Shown in pieces: positions 1 through 9,101 of a stretch of DNA of 64,000 bases; positions within the stretch are counted from its first letter, which is position 1; each line of letters opens with the position of its first letter. Under the pieces are notes generated by a model. That model was not told the DNA's origin. It did no database searches and was given only the letters and a program-made list of their open reading frames with translations. Source of the DNA: Chrysogorgia sp. JL179-B06 (lineage: Eukaryota > Cnidaria > Anthozoa > Scleralcyonacea > Chrysogorgiidae); contig JAYKKM010000437.1 in NCBI GenBank assembly GCA_035772405.1, positions 9,340,001 to 9,404,000 on the forward strand. The letters are read 5' to 3'. The position numbers and the translations under genes are program-made.

Positions 1-1145
1 TTTTGTCTGCTAAACGTGCTGATTTACTTTTTATGATAGCCAAACCGTCATCTCTATATAGGCCGATGCTTTCTTTGCCAAATTTCTTACTTAGGTGGTT
101 TAAAATGAAAAGGCCTACGAGCTCACAAATTTCCGCGCCGTCGAAACTGCCCATGGTAACGTCGAACAAATTCTTGCTATCTTTTTTTATCCATGAAATT
201 CCGCTATTGAAAAGGAGAGATTTTCTAGCGTGTTTTATTATTGAAATTATTGAAATTGTTGTTTTGAGGTATAGTAGCCAAATTTGAAGCCCAGGACAGA
301 GCTTGGTCCAATAGTTTTTCAGAAATAGATGGATAGAAATCGACAATGTCAAATGAAATGAAACTGTGTCTGTCCTTATCTTTTATATTGCCAAACCACT
401 CAATAACTTGTTTTGTATTTCTCCATTGATTTAAATTCAGTTTTTGTCTCAAATTAGAATTAATTTTGTCCAAAATAGCTTTGCTTAGTTTTCCGGATTC
501 GCTTTTGGCGGGGTTAATTAATCGACATTTTGGGTTGTTTTCGAAATTTTCTTTGTGGTCTTTTAAAGATATAAATGCTTCGCGTTTTTTCATTTTTTCA
601 ATTCTGTCGCCGATTCCTAAATTGTTCGAAATGTCTTTTAGTTCTGAGTCAATTTCATCTATAGAGTCCTCGGATCCATGCTTATATGTTTTTGTGATGT
701 TGTCATGTAAGAGATTGTTGTATATGTCGGGCGGGGTTTCATAAATATTCCGAGTTTTGTCTGCAAAAATGAAAATGTTGGGAGACGTATTAATTTTCTT
801 TAAATCGTTAGCCAAAGATTTCTGAAATTGGTTCCTATATGGCCGGAATTGTACATTCTCGATTAGTTTTATAAGTTCGTCTTCGAAAGGTTTCATATCT
901 GGAATCGAAGGAGGTGTTTTGTTGGACGCAAGGCCGAAATGGTTCTTTTGGTTCTCACTATTTTTGTTTTTAAGAAAGGAATTGGCTTTCCATCTCATAC
1001 GTTTTAATACACTTTCCACTTTTTCAATCAAATTCTTCAAATAAGCGTCCTGCGATGGTATAGGGATATTCTTTAGCGAATAGTCAAATCGAAATTGCCG
1101 CATTTTAAGGTTAGATAGGAATGAATAACGTAAACAAGAGTGCAC
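1..1145 (-). pseudogene. Reverse transcriptase fragment of a retroelement, frameshifted
   Basis: Two minus-strand reading frames together look like one RT. The longer (225-1145) carries a stretch ending in [14 protein letters not shown], which fits RT motif A (the Asp of FDI would bind metal). The second lies at 1 to about 224 and shows [18 protein letters not shown] and then LYRDDGL, which fits the YxDD box. The frame changes near 225 in an A-rich stretch, so the gene is broken there. The window edge cuts off its 3' part. The translation start is uncertain; a Met at about 1103 is an alternative to 1145. I do not recognise the exact clade. A Penelope-like or other non-LTR origin is possible. 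No endonuclease domain is visible in this window. Confidence 0.6.
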
Positions 1146-1413
1146 AACCGATATACGGGTGCAAATATACGTGTAGGTTTTGGTCTACGAAATGCAAAAA
1201 AAGAGCGGAAATAATTTCACAGTGTCGTCATCGTAATAAATTTCGCGTAATCAACGCAAACAAAGCCATGACCTCATGCTTTGTCCCCCACATACGCCCC
1301 CACTTTCCGGCAGAAAGCCTATAAATAAGCGGTCATCCCTTTCGATATTGTCACTGCCTGAAGATTCTTTTACAGATGAAACAAGTTGTAGCAGACCAGT
1401 TTTGAGGTAAGCG

Positions 1414-1712
<299 letters not shown>

Positions 1713-1876
1713 AGCTATATCCAGTATGATATAGCATCTCAAACATATCAGTATTTTAAGAGAAAATCGAGGTGAAAGTTGTCGAAATTTTATGCCAATA
1801 AAGATCACATATCCAAACAACGTCTCGGTTATGATTTTCCTTTGTGTTTTCCTCATGAATTATTAATGAGTTTAAG

Positions 1877-1954
1877 ATGTTTGAGATCCTAAACAGTTCT
1901 ACTGTGTTTCTTCCTATCCCAGAATATATCCCTTGCTGTTATTCTGTCAAGGCT
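1877..1954 (-). pseudogene. Left half of an older Bcl-2-like unit split by the Polinton
   Basis: The sequence from TGTTTGAGATCCTAAACAG onward resembles the unit repeated inside the Polinton TIR (for example at about 12408, TGTTTGAGATCTTGAACAG). Orientation matches the right TIR. Its other half resumes at 13015. The Polinton therefore landed in a pre-existing, decayed copy of one of its own TIR units, or in the source gene of those units. Similarity was judged by eye. Confidence 0.5.
1949..1954. repeat. Polinton target-site duplication, left copy (AAGGCT)
   Basis: AAGGCT immediately precedes the element terminus AGTAGATAACC and is repeated exactly at 13015-13020. Six base pairs is the target-duplication length known for Polintons/Mavericks. 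Confidence 0.92.
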
Positions 1955-1963
1955 AGTAGATAA

Positions 1964-1985
1964 CCCCCCCCCCCCCCCCCCCCCC
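1964..1985. repeat. Poly-C tract of 22 bases near the left Polinton terminus
   Basis: A run of 22 C starts 9 bases inside the terminus. The matching G-run in the right TIR (12998-13005) is 8 bases. The homopolymer has changed length since the TIRs were last identical. Confidence 0.95.
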
Positions 1986-2341
1986 ATATAGCAATCAAAG
2001 GGATGCCGCCTCATTAAAAAAGTCATTAAGAAGTGAAACAATGGTGCATGTTCGGTCAACATGCGGATCACTTTTGGGTAATTAACGGATAGAATAGTAC
2101 ACTAACTTGAACCTCATTGGTGAATTTTCAGTCGGACCTCTGCGAAGACATCTCCCTCTTCTTCGCGCGTTTTTTTATCCGAGTCAGAACAAAGAGCGTT
2201 GCGTACAAAAAGTAATTAGTATTGTTAGTGTGACGAACGCAAGGGACGGAAGTAATTACCTCTAAGCCTCTTTCACCTTTACGATCCCTAGCCCTAGTCT
2301 CGTGTACCTTTGGGACCCCATCGTGTACTGTGTGTGTATTA

Positions 2342-2393
2342 GGCCCGTTTAGGCCCTATCTGGCCTTCTTTGGCCCGATAAGGCCTTTTGGCC
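2342..2393. promoter_or_regulatory. Helically phased GGCC array in the left TIR
   Basis: GGCC occurs at 2342, 2352, 2362, 2372 and 2382, exactly 10 bp apart, with a sixth at 2390. The bases between vary, so this is a spaced motif and not a simple tandem repeat. Ten-bp phasing puts every motif on the same face of the helix, as in arrays bound by a multimeric protein. A role in replication, transposase binding or transcription is speculation. Confidence 0.45.
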
Positions 2394-2447
2394 CGTTCGT
2401 ACACGCTATTCAGCGTTCGATTGAACCTGTGTTTTCACCGCTAAGAG

Positions 2448-2597
2448 ATGAACCCTAATAATTTTGGCCGTATTATGGCTTATCTCGCTTTAGTGTACAC
2501 AATTCCTATGATGAAGAAACACTTCGGGGAAACAGTGCGAAGAACTGTTCAAGATCTCAAACATATTGAAAAATATAAATATAAACGTCTTGGTTAA
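2448..2597 (+). pseudogene. Bcl-2-like unit C, short open fragment (left TIR)
   Basis: An open frame of 49 codons begins MNPNNFGRIMAYLALVY and ends KYKRLG before a stop. It lines up with residues 63 to about 111 of the complete Bcl-2-like gene at 11362-11760, which has NNFGRIIAYLSLVY at the same place. The NxGRI core resembles the BH1 motif of Bcl-2 proteins (typically NWGR). The N-terminal half and C-terminal anchor are missing. It is a partial paralogue or an isolated exon-like remnant. A mirror copy lies at about 12390-12541 on the minus strand. Confidence 0.45.
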
Positions 2598-2678
2598 ACT
2601 GGATGACTCGGCTATTTTATGACGCCGTTGTCATGATGTATATTCACGTTGTTAAGGTTAAGATTTGCATACATGTTC

Positions 2679-2930
2679 ATGAATTGCCGAATTATCGCTA
2701 ATAATCTCGCGTTAGTGTACGGGATTCAGTTAGAACGAGGATATAACTAACTTAGCAGCTTGAATAAACTTGTCCACCTGATCTTAGATAAACATGTTTG
2801 ATAGCATAGTAATCATTTCGGGGGAATTATCACTTATCGAACCTTCGTTTATCGATTAAGCGATTCATGTGTCGAAGAAACACTTCGGGAAGCAGTGTGA
2901 ACAACTGTTCAAGATCTCAAACATAGTAAT
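2679..2930 (+). pseudogene. Bcl-2-like unit B, decayed (left TIR)
   Basis: The frame from ATG 2679 reads MNCRIIANNLALVYGIQ, a degenerate version of the BH1-like core. At 2870-2930 the DNA again matches the downstream part of unit C (AAGAAACACTTCGGG, AACTGTTCAAGATCTCAAAC). Between them the frame is lost. This is the second of three related units in the TIR. Mirror copy at about 12040-12310. Confidence 0.4.
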
Positions 2931-3058
2931 AACGACGCTGTGCTACCGCTAGAAATTTCCTCAAATGCTATACGCAAATAGGCGAATATCGCAAATAGTC
3001 AAAATGGGGCTCTTACTTCGTTTATTACATAATTGAAATCTTTAGTTTAGAAGTAGGG

Positions 3059-3268
3059 TTAGTATTCCTTTATTTCAGGGCTAGGACTAGAGTTTTTATT
3101 TGTATACGTGTCTTTTTTTCTTATTAGGACGTCAACAGCGCATGCGAGTAAGTGTTTATGTATCCCATAATTTGTAAAGGATACATTCCCACATTTAAAA
3201 CAGAAACTTTTGCGATTATCCTTACGAATCGATATGGACATAATTTTTGATGAGTTAAAACGACACAA
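3059..3268 (-). CDS. Small ORF with a C2HC zinc-finger-like motif (left TIR copy)
   Basis: A 69-codon frame, also present in the right TIR at 11702-11911. It contains CFKCGNVSFTNYGIHKHLLAC, a C-x2-C-x12-H-x4-C spacing that could bind zinc. It lies antisense to, and overlaps, the start of the Bcl-2-like unit A, so the two could share a divergent regulatory region. Preservation in both TIRs may just reflect gene conversion. I do not recognise the family, and it could be a chance frame. Confidence 0.35.
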   Translation of the reverse strand: MCRFNSSKIMSISIRKDNRKSFCFKCGNVSFTNYGIHKHLLACAVDVLIRKKDTYTNKNSSPSPEIKEY

Positions 3269-3893
3269 CGTTGCTATCGATAGATATACACTATCCTATA
3301 ATATTCAAACATGTCTTAGCAAACATCGATACCTGTTTGATAGACTAAGCATTCAAGTAAAGAGCTTAAGCCTTCATCACATCTATGAAGAAATGGATGT
3401 AAATAATTTCGGGAGAATAATCGCGTATCTTTCTCTCGTGTATAGAATGAGGGATTGTTACGACAGTGAAACGATTCGAAAGGCTGTTCAACGAACAGTG
3501 AACGATTTTTCAGAACATAGACCTGTCGCAATACAAGCATCGTGGTGGTTCTTCGTTACAATTGCTGGGTCCCATGTTCCTGGGATTTGTGTGTGCCTAT
3601 ATCGTCTGAGCCGTTGCATTTATAGCGTGTCGTCCACTTCTCCTTATTTATATGCCTCCAACCTTAGTCGTGTGAACATGTCTTGCTGCTGTCTGCCAAG
3701 TGGGCTACCTCATATAACCCTTCGAAATATTTTTAGACGAATCCGTTGTGTTTCGGCTTGTTGTGGTGGAAAGATTGTGATTCAGCAATCAGAGTTAGAT
3801 GGAGAAACAGTATCTCCACGACCTGTACTACAACCCAGAAAGTCCGGCAAGTTTCGGTGGTGTCGATGCTGTTTACCGTGTCGTAAAAAATGA
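3210..3893 (+). pseudogene. Bcl-2-like unit A, frameshifted copy (left TIR)
   Basis: Identical in its first 100 residues to the intact copy at 11362-11760. One extra T in the run at 3506-3510 then throws the frame. What follows in the long frame (Ser/Cys-rich, to 3893) is an out-of-frame readthrough and not a real C-terminus: the BH2-like GG segment and hydrophobic tail of the intact copy are lost. The unit precedes the integrase in the same orientation. Confidence 0.5.
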
Positions 3894-4883
3894 CGGGAAA
3901 TTTAAACTATCGCGAAACGATATAAAAACCTGGTTAAAAGAACAAGATACGTATACTTTGCATAAACCAGTATACGACATCGTTTTAAAAGAAATAGAGT
4001 TATTGTCGGAGCAATAGATGAAGAATGGGAAGCAGATTTGGTCATTATGGATTCGTTGAGTAAAGCAAACAATGGCTATAAATACATTTTAACTGTCATT
4101 GATGTCTTATCTAAATATGCGTGGGTAGAACCATTGAAAACAAAATCCGGAGAAAATCTGATTAAAGCCTTTAAGAAGATATGTAAGAAAGGCAGACGTC
4201 CCGAGAAACTTCATACCGATAAAGGAACTGAATTTACCAACAGACCATTTCAGAAGCTTTTGAAAGATTACAACATATCGTTTTTCACCACGCATAATGA
4301 TACGAAAGCGTCTATTGTGGAACGATTTAATCGAACGCTCAAGGGAAAGATGTGGAAATACTTTACAGCTAAGAATACGCTAAAGTATATGGATGTGCTA
4401 CAAAAACTGGTGTATTCCTACAACCATTCGCGACATCGCAGTATTGGAATGAAACCGGTTGATGTGAATCACGAGAATGAAAGCGTCGTGTGGCAACGAT
4501 TGTACGGACACGAGTCAAAAGCGCCCATCAAGTATAAATTTAACGTGGGTGATCAAGTGCGAATCAGCAAAGCCAGACGAACATTCAAGAAAGGCTACTT
4601 ACCCAGTTGAACCGAGGAAGTTTTCACCATAACGAAGCGTATACCTAGAAGACCACCTGTGTATAAAATCTCTGATTATCACGACGAGGAGATAGAGGGA
4701 ACATTTTACGAACAAGAGTTGCAAAGCATTATCAAGAAAGACACTGACTTTTTTAGAGTAGAAAATGTGATTAAGTCTCGCATGCGTGGTAAACACAAAG
4801 AATATCTTGTAAAATGGTTAGGTTACTCTAATGATTTTAATTCTTGGGTACCGGCTGATAATGTAAAACATATTTCGAAATAA
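3799..4883 (+). pseudogene. Polinton integrase, left copy: rve core plus chromodomain, broken twice
   Basis: Retroviral-type integrase that would cut and join element ends. The frame starting at 3799 (MEKQYLHDLYYNPESPASFG) is interrupted near 3971 by a 2-bp insertion absent from the right TIR copy. The catalytic core resumes in the frame at 4038-4610, with Asp in VIMDSLSK, Asp in LHTDKGTEF and Glu in ASIVERFNRTLKG giving a D-D-E set. A stop at about 4608 cuts off the C-terminus. A downstream frame (4659-4883) carries a chromodomain (YLVKWLGYSNDFNSWVP). The order core then chromodomain is typical of Polinton integrases. With a frameshift and a nonsense codon, no complete protein is expected. 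Confidence 0.88.
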
Positions 4884-4934
4884 AAGCGTGTGAATCTTAT
4901 AACTTGTGTTCATTTGTGTCTTATACTCGCCGAG

Positions 4935-5690
4935 ATGACAACACAGTTTTACTTGACGCTCCCAAGTAATAGTTCTATGAAATATTTCCCGGACAATACT
5001 GTAGCGAATTTTAAAGTGAAGCTAGCCGAAACGTTAGAGCTGACAGGGGACTGGGAAGTAGCCCTTTCCGAGTTTAATTATCCTCATACATGGAGCACGA
5101 TACGCGAAGGCAATCAGCAAACCTTTCTCTACAACATTAATGGCACAGGTCCAGATGAAGTGGGCATCATTCAAGGCACACAATACAACAGTGTTACAAA
5201 CCTGGTTAAAGATTTAAACCATTCCATGACGAAAGAAGGACAAGCTAAGATCAAGTTTACATATAATAAAAATATGCTCAAAGTGATAGTCGATGTGAAA
5301 AAAGGCGCAATGGTATGGTTCTCGGGTGATATCGCAACGGCTTTAGGATTCCAGCAGGATACAGTGATTACGAAGAAAACAACGAGTCCCTACGTAGCAG
5401 ATGTAAACGCGGGCTTTTCATCCATATACCTCTACACAAATGTGGTGGATGTACAATTTGTTGGCGACGTCAAAGTGCCTCTTCTACGAATTGTGAATAC
5501 GAAAGGAAAATACGGGGAAAATGTTAACGTTAGTTTTCGCAACTTACAATACGTCCCCCTGAAGGTGAAATCATTCGAGATGATCGAAATAGATATAAAG
5601 GACGACAAAAACGAAAACGTGTCATTTGGTTTCGGGAAGTCCATCGTGACACTTCACTTTAAACAGAGCAGATCACCGTATTTTATTTAA
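4935..5690 (+). CDS. Polinton minor capsid (penton-like) protein
   Basis: About 251 residues from the Met at 4935 (MTTQFYLTLPSNSSMKYFPD). I chose this start over the upstream Met at 4890 because the upstream part looks unrelated and hydrophobic, and because Polinton penton proteins commonly begin this way. The mostly beta, soluble sequence with an early NTVANFKVKL and ALSEFNYPHTW fits the single-jelly-roll minor capsid protein at capsid vertices. It is intact. Its stop lies 3 bases before the next start, as expected for a compact virion gene block. Assignment rests on recognising conserved N-terminal motifs and on gene order. Confidence 0.75.
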   Translation: MTTQFYLTLPSNSSMKYFPDNTVANFKVKLAETLELTGDWEVALSEFNYPHTWSTIREGNQQTFLYNINGTGPDEVGIIQGTQYNSVTNLVKDLNHSMTKEGQAKIKFTYNKNMLKVIVDVKKGAMVWFSGDIATALGFQQDTVITKKTTSPYVADVNAGFSSIYLYTNVVDVQFVGDVKVPLLRIVNTKGKYGENVNVSFRNLQYVPLKVKSFEMIEIDIKDDKNENVSFGFGKSIVTLHFKQSRSPYFI

Positions 5691-5692
5691 AG

Positions 5693-6139
5693 ATGAGAGC
5701 TAGAATCGTTCCAGATGCAAAGCAGTTTCAACAATATTATTTACGAGGACAGCGAGGTGGAAGTCTATCTGGTTTTAGAGGTGCACGGATTCAAAGAGGC
5801 TACGGTATTGGAAGTTTCTTTAAAAGTATTGCCCGATATGCAATACCTCTGGTAAAACGAGGAGTACAAGCGATTGGAAAGAGAGCTCTGCAAGTGGCGA
5901 CAGATGTCGGTCAAGATGTTCTGGCCGGGAAAAGTGTGAAGCAAGCTGTCAAAGGTCGTGGTGTCGCAGTCGTCAAAGATATAGCTCGGCAGGGTGCTAA
6001 ACAACTGATGAGTAACCAATCAGGAGGCGGTCGCAAACGCAAGGCATCCATAAAAACCAATGCCTCATCGAAATCTACCAGTCGCTCACAGACCAAGAGG
6101 CGGAAAACATCTCAAGAAAAACCTACTTTTCTTAAATAA
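5693..6139 (+). CDS. Basic accessory virion protein with amphipathic segment
   Basis: 148 residues. Residues about 40-75 (GSFFKSIARYAIPLVKRG and on) could form an amphipathic helix. The last 40 residues are Lys/Arg/Ser-rich with KRRK-type clusters, likely nuclear localisation or DNA contact. Position between the penton and major capsid genes and its character recall the small basic/membrane-active core proteins of adenoviruses and Polintons. Homology is inferred from context. Its TAA overlaps the next ATG by one base (TAATG), so the two genes are tightly packed. The frame is intact. Confidence 0.6.
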   Translation: MRARIVPDAKQFQQYYLRGQRGGSLSGFRGARIQRGYGIGSFFKSIARYAIPLVKRGVQAIGKRALQVATDVGQDVLAGKSVKQAVKGRGVAVVKDIARQGAKQLMSNQSGGGRKRKASIKTNASSKSTSRSQTKRRKTSQEKPTFLK

Positions 6140-7486
6140 TGGCACAAGGCTACGAGACTTTACATAAAGATTCCTGTTCCTGTGGAAAATCTGAACTGGA
6201 CTTATTTTCTGTTCCTGACACTCAAGTTGAAATGAATAAAGGATTTTGGGAAGACATCGATCCTCTTTCTAGCATTGGAACTTCGGACACTATCGAGTTT
6301 CTCTGTGCTGCAAATTCTGATGTCTACACCGATTTGGCAAACAGTTACCTTCACGTAAAAGCAAAGATAACGAATGGAGATGGAACTAACTTACCCTGAC
6401 ACCGCCCAAGTGGGTCCTGTTAATTTATGGATGCATGCCTTATTTTCTCAAGTGGAAATTTATCTGAACAACAAACTGGTCACACCATCAAGCACTTCGT
6501 ATCCCTACCGAGCATATATAGAAACTGTATTGAACTTTAGCAAAGACGCTAAATCGTCTCACTTAACTTCAGCGTTGTTCTACAAAGACCAGGCTGGACG
6601 GATGGATGCCGTCAATCCACTAGCAGAAGTTGCCGATGCGAACAAAGGATTAAAGGAACGTCACGCGCATACAAGCCTAAGCAAGTCTGTGGCGATGGAA
6701 GGAAGAATTCATTCGGATCTGTTCGCGCAAGAACGATATATCCTTGGCGCTGTTCCGATCAAGCTCAAGCTAGTGAGATCAAGAGCTCCCTTTTGCCTGG
6801 TTTCATCCGCAGAAGATCCTGGTTTTAAAGTGGTTCTGGAAGAATGCGTGTTTCGCGCTCGCCGTGTTAACGTTTCGTCCACTACAATGATAGGTCATAC
6901 ACAAGCCCTTCAACATATCACAGCCAAGTACCCTATCAATCGTGTAAACTGCAAAGTGTTCTCCGTACCAACGGGAAACATGTCTGGAGATCAACAGAAT
7001 ATATTCCAAGGACTGCTTCCTGATAGAGTTGTGATTGGGATGGTGGATGCAGATGCTTACAACGGAGTTTATAACAAGAATCCTTTCAATTTTAAGAACT
7101 ACGACACAACATTTCTTGCATTATCTGTGAATGGAGAACACCGGCCTGGCAAACCACTTCACCTCAAGTTTGCCGGAGCAGCAGGGACCAACTATGTTTC
7201 AGCATTCCAAACGCTGTATGCTGGTACCAACAAGATGTTTCAGAATCAAGGCAACGGTATTACTCGAGACGAGTATGCAAATGGCTATACCCTGTACGTG
7301 TTTGATTTAACAGCTGATCTATGTGTTGGAGATCATTTTCAACCTATCAGGGATGGGAACGTCTCCCTAGAATGCAAGTTCGGTACGGCTCTAACTGGGG
7401 CTATAAATATCGTGGTGCTTGGAGAATTTCAAAATCTTATCGAAATTGATGCCAACCGTAACGTACTAAGTGACTTCAGAAGCTAA
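6139..7486 (+). pseudogene. Polinton major capsid protein (double jelly-roll), one frameshift
   Basis: Two overlapping frames cover the gene: 6139-6399 (begins MAQGYETLHKDSCSCGKSE) and 6374-7486. The frame changes at about 6374-6399, where the first frame hits a stop just after GDGTNLP. The second frame carries the conserved LWMHALFSQVEIYLNNK and SSTSYPYRAYIETVLNF blocks known from Polinton hexon-like capsid proteins, and continues uninterrupted to the end. Combined length of about 450 codons suits the family. A single-base indel makes this copy non-functional unless it is a sequencing error. Confidence 0.85.
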
Positions 7487-7487
7487 A

Positions 7488-7949
7488 ATGAACACACGTC
7501 AACTGCTTCGTGTCTTACAAAGTGACCCATATGCCAAATCAGTGTTTACAGATGTTTTACCCTCGGATCGTTTACCAAGTCAGATACAGAAAAGACCTAG
7601 AGGTTTTATTATAAACGTGGATCCCAGCGATGGACCTGGTACACATTGGGTAGCTGTTTACGTCACATGGGATGGAAAAGGAGAATTCTTCGACTCTTAT
7701 GGACAAAGCCCAGAATTTTACAACAGAGACTTTCAAACCTTTCTACAAGATCATAGCAGTACATTTACTTGGAGTGAAAAGACTTTACAGTCACCGTGGT
7801 CTCGTGTGTGTGGACAATACTGTCTATTTTATGCTTTACATCGTAGTAGAAATATTCCCATGTCAACTATTTCTAGTATGTTTACTGATCAAAAGGAGTG
7901 GAACGATACATTAGTTCGTAATTTTATACGTAAATGGTATTTTGTGTAA
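7488..7949 (+). CDS. Adenain-like cysteine protease (virion maturation)
   Basis: 153 residues. The start at 7488 lies just after the capsid stop; an in-frame Met at 7470 would overlap the capsid gene. Catalytic features of the adenovirus-type C48/C5 protease are visible: His in GPGTHWVAVYV, Asp in EFFDSYGQSP, and Cys in VCGQYCLFYALH. The enzyme would cleave capsid precursors during assembly. The frame is intact. It is the last gene of the + strand block and is followed directly by a polyadenylation signal. Confidence 0.88.
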   Translation: MNTRQLLRVLQSDPYAKSVFTDVLPSDRLPSQIQKRPRGFIINVDPSDGPGTHWVAVYVTWDGKGEFFDSYGQSPEFYNRDFQTFLQDHSSTFTWSEKTLQSPWSRVCGQYCLFYALHRSRNIPMSTISSMFTDQKEWNDTLVRNFIRKWYFV

Positions 7950-7950
7950 G

Positions 7951-7988
7951 AATAAAAAGACACGTTATAATTGTAAAAAATATTTATT
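7951..7988. terminator. Convergent polyadenylation signals between the two Polinton gene blocks
   Basis: AATAAA at 7951-7956 on + overlaps the end of the protease gene. TTTATT at 7983-7988 gives AATAAA on -, downstream of the minus-strand gene ending at 8012. The signals face each other in an AT-rich gap of about 60 bp, marking where the two blocks converge. Confidence 0.65.
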
Positions 7989-8011
7989 CAATAAAATGTT
8001 TACAAAAAAGA

Positions 8012-8737
8012 TTACGAATGCCATTTATATGGATTTTTGTTTCTACGTTTCTTTCTTGGTTTCACTGGTGACCCTGGAGACTGTAGTGAGGGCGTCAGAG
8101 GGGGGTCGCTAGAAGCAGATGAAGGCTTGTTCCTATATTCCTTCACCAAATGTAGACGCTCTTCGTTTCTGACGATTCCTTCGGGTACATTCAAACGTCC
8201 TAAAGCTTTTGCGAACAGTTGCCATCCTGCAGGGTTGAAATTCTTTCTTTGACGCAGAGTATCGTTGACTAAATCAATGACGTTAGTACCCGGAATAGTT
8301 CTTCCTTCAAAAACCATCTGCCCTTGATCGTTCCAACCAACCACATCTTTATTTTCTTTTATCTTCTTTATCAGTTGTACAGCTCTTGATTTCATCGTGG
8401 AAGGTACACTTTCTATGATATCACTCTCGATTTCTCCAGGTGGTTCAGGCATTGTCTCTGTTGAATGTTCGGGGCCTGTTTCTTCTGCTGCGATAGTTTG
8501 GGTATGGGTAATACTTACAGGAACAGGCCGATGCATTCGTTTGTCATAGTAATTGAGATAGCGTTGAAACGTCTGATTATACAACTTCACTTTATCCTCT
8601 TGTGTTATATCTTGACGTTGCAGCAAATTGTCCATTTCCGAATCCAGTTGGTTCACTTGGGCAGTCAGTGGAAGAACCAAGGGTTTCTTTGTAGTCATGT
8701 GTTCAGGAACCAGAATCAGTCTTTTGACATGCTCCAT
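8012..8737 (-). CDS. Polinton conserved accessory protein, basic C-terminus
   Basis: 241 residues, intact. N-terminal third is helical and charged (LDSEMDNLLQRQDITQED, likely coiled). The middle is Pro/Glu-rich. A conserved-looking block follows (VGWNDQGQMVFEGRTIPG then NVIDLVNDTLRQRK, FNPAGWQLFAKALG), then a Ser/Pro linker and a KPRKKRRNKN tail. I associate the block around 'GWNDQGQ...IPGTN' with an uncharacterised protein found next to the ATPase in animal Polintons, but its function is not known to me. Its ATG overlaps the stop of the upstream gene (TAATG), so they form one minus-strand unit. Confidence 0.6.
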   Translation of the reverse strand: MEHVKRLILVPEHMTTKKPLVLPLTAQVNQLDSEMDNLLQRQDITQEDKVKLYNQTFQRYLNYYDKRMHRPVPVSITHTQTIAAEETGPEHSTETMPEPPGEIESDIIESVPSTMKSRAVQLIKKIKENKDVVGWNDQGQMVFEGRTIPGTNVIDLVNDTLRQRKNFNPAGWQLFAKALGRLNVPEGIVRNEERLHLVKEYRNKPSSASSDPPLTPSLQSPGSPVKPRKKRRNKNPYKWHS

Positions 8738-9072
8738 TATTTGGTTAGAAAGCTCGCCAATTGTTCTAAGACAGGAGCGAGTAGAAAAGGTAAGAATCCG
8801 TCTCCGTTTTGTACAATAACCCTCCTTCTTTTCGTGATCGGGTTTCTCTTATCAGCAACAGCCTCAATGTGATCTGAGTATGGTGTAAGCTTTTTATAGG
8901 TTTTTGGACTAATTTTAATCGTTTCACGGCAAATGTTCAATAGGCACTCGGTTATGGCTTCCAATAAATCTGTATCTGCAGCTTTTATGATCGCTTTTCG
9001 CATAGAAGGTTTACACTTTGCCAATACTTTTAAAACATCGTGGTTCCTTCTCACACGGCGGGACATCCTCAA
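8737..9072 (-). CDS. Small Polinton protein with hydrophobic C-terminal segment
   Basis: 111 residues, intact. Basic N-terminus (MRMSRRVRRNHDVLKVL), helical middle with two Cys, a KRNPITKRRRV cluster, then GDGFLPFLLAPVLEQLASFL, a short hydrophobic, probably membrane-active tail. Position between the ATPase and the 241-residue protein is typical of a minor virion component in animal Polintons. The specific role is inferred. Stop and next start overlap by one base. Confidence 0.5.
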   Translation of the reverse strand: MRMSRRVRRNHDVLKVLAKCKPSMRKAIIKAADTDLLEAITECLLNICRETIKISPKTYKKLTPYSDHIEAVADKRNPITKRRRVIVQNGDGFLPFLLAPVLEQLASFLTK

Positions 9073-9101
9073 ATGAATACACCTTTGGCAGCACTATGTT
9101 T

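Larger units (their letters stand above)
1955..4240 (+). repeat. Polinton left terminal inverted repeat
   Basis: Matches the reverse complement of 10733-13014 up to GGAACTGAATTTACCAA, inside the integrase gene. Differences seen by eye: the C-run is 22 bases here and 8 on the right; a deletion of about 13 bp near 2327; one extra T at 3506-3510; and two extra bases (TA) near 3971. The last two break reading frames in this copy. At nearly 2.3 kb the TIR is long for the family and includes several coding units. Confidence 0.93.

Noticed and set aside
3540..3893. Cys-rich C-terminus of the long frame at 3210-3893 (mirrored at 11078-11380)
   Set aside because: Read out of frame after a 1-bp insertion; the right TIR copy shows the original frame ending in a hydrophobic tail.
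5765..6096. Minus-strand frames over the basic virion gene
   Set aside because: Shadows of the real + strand gene, lacking motifs.
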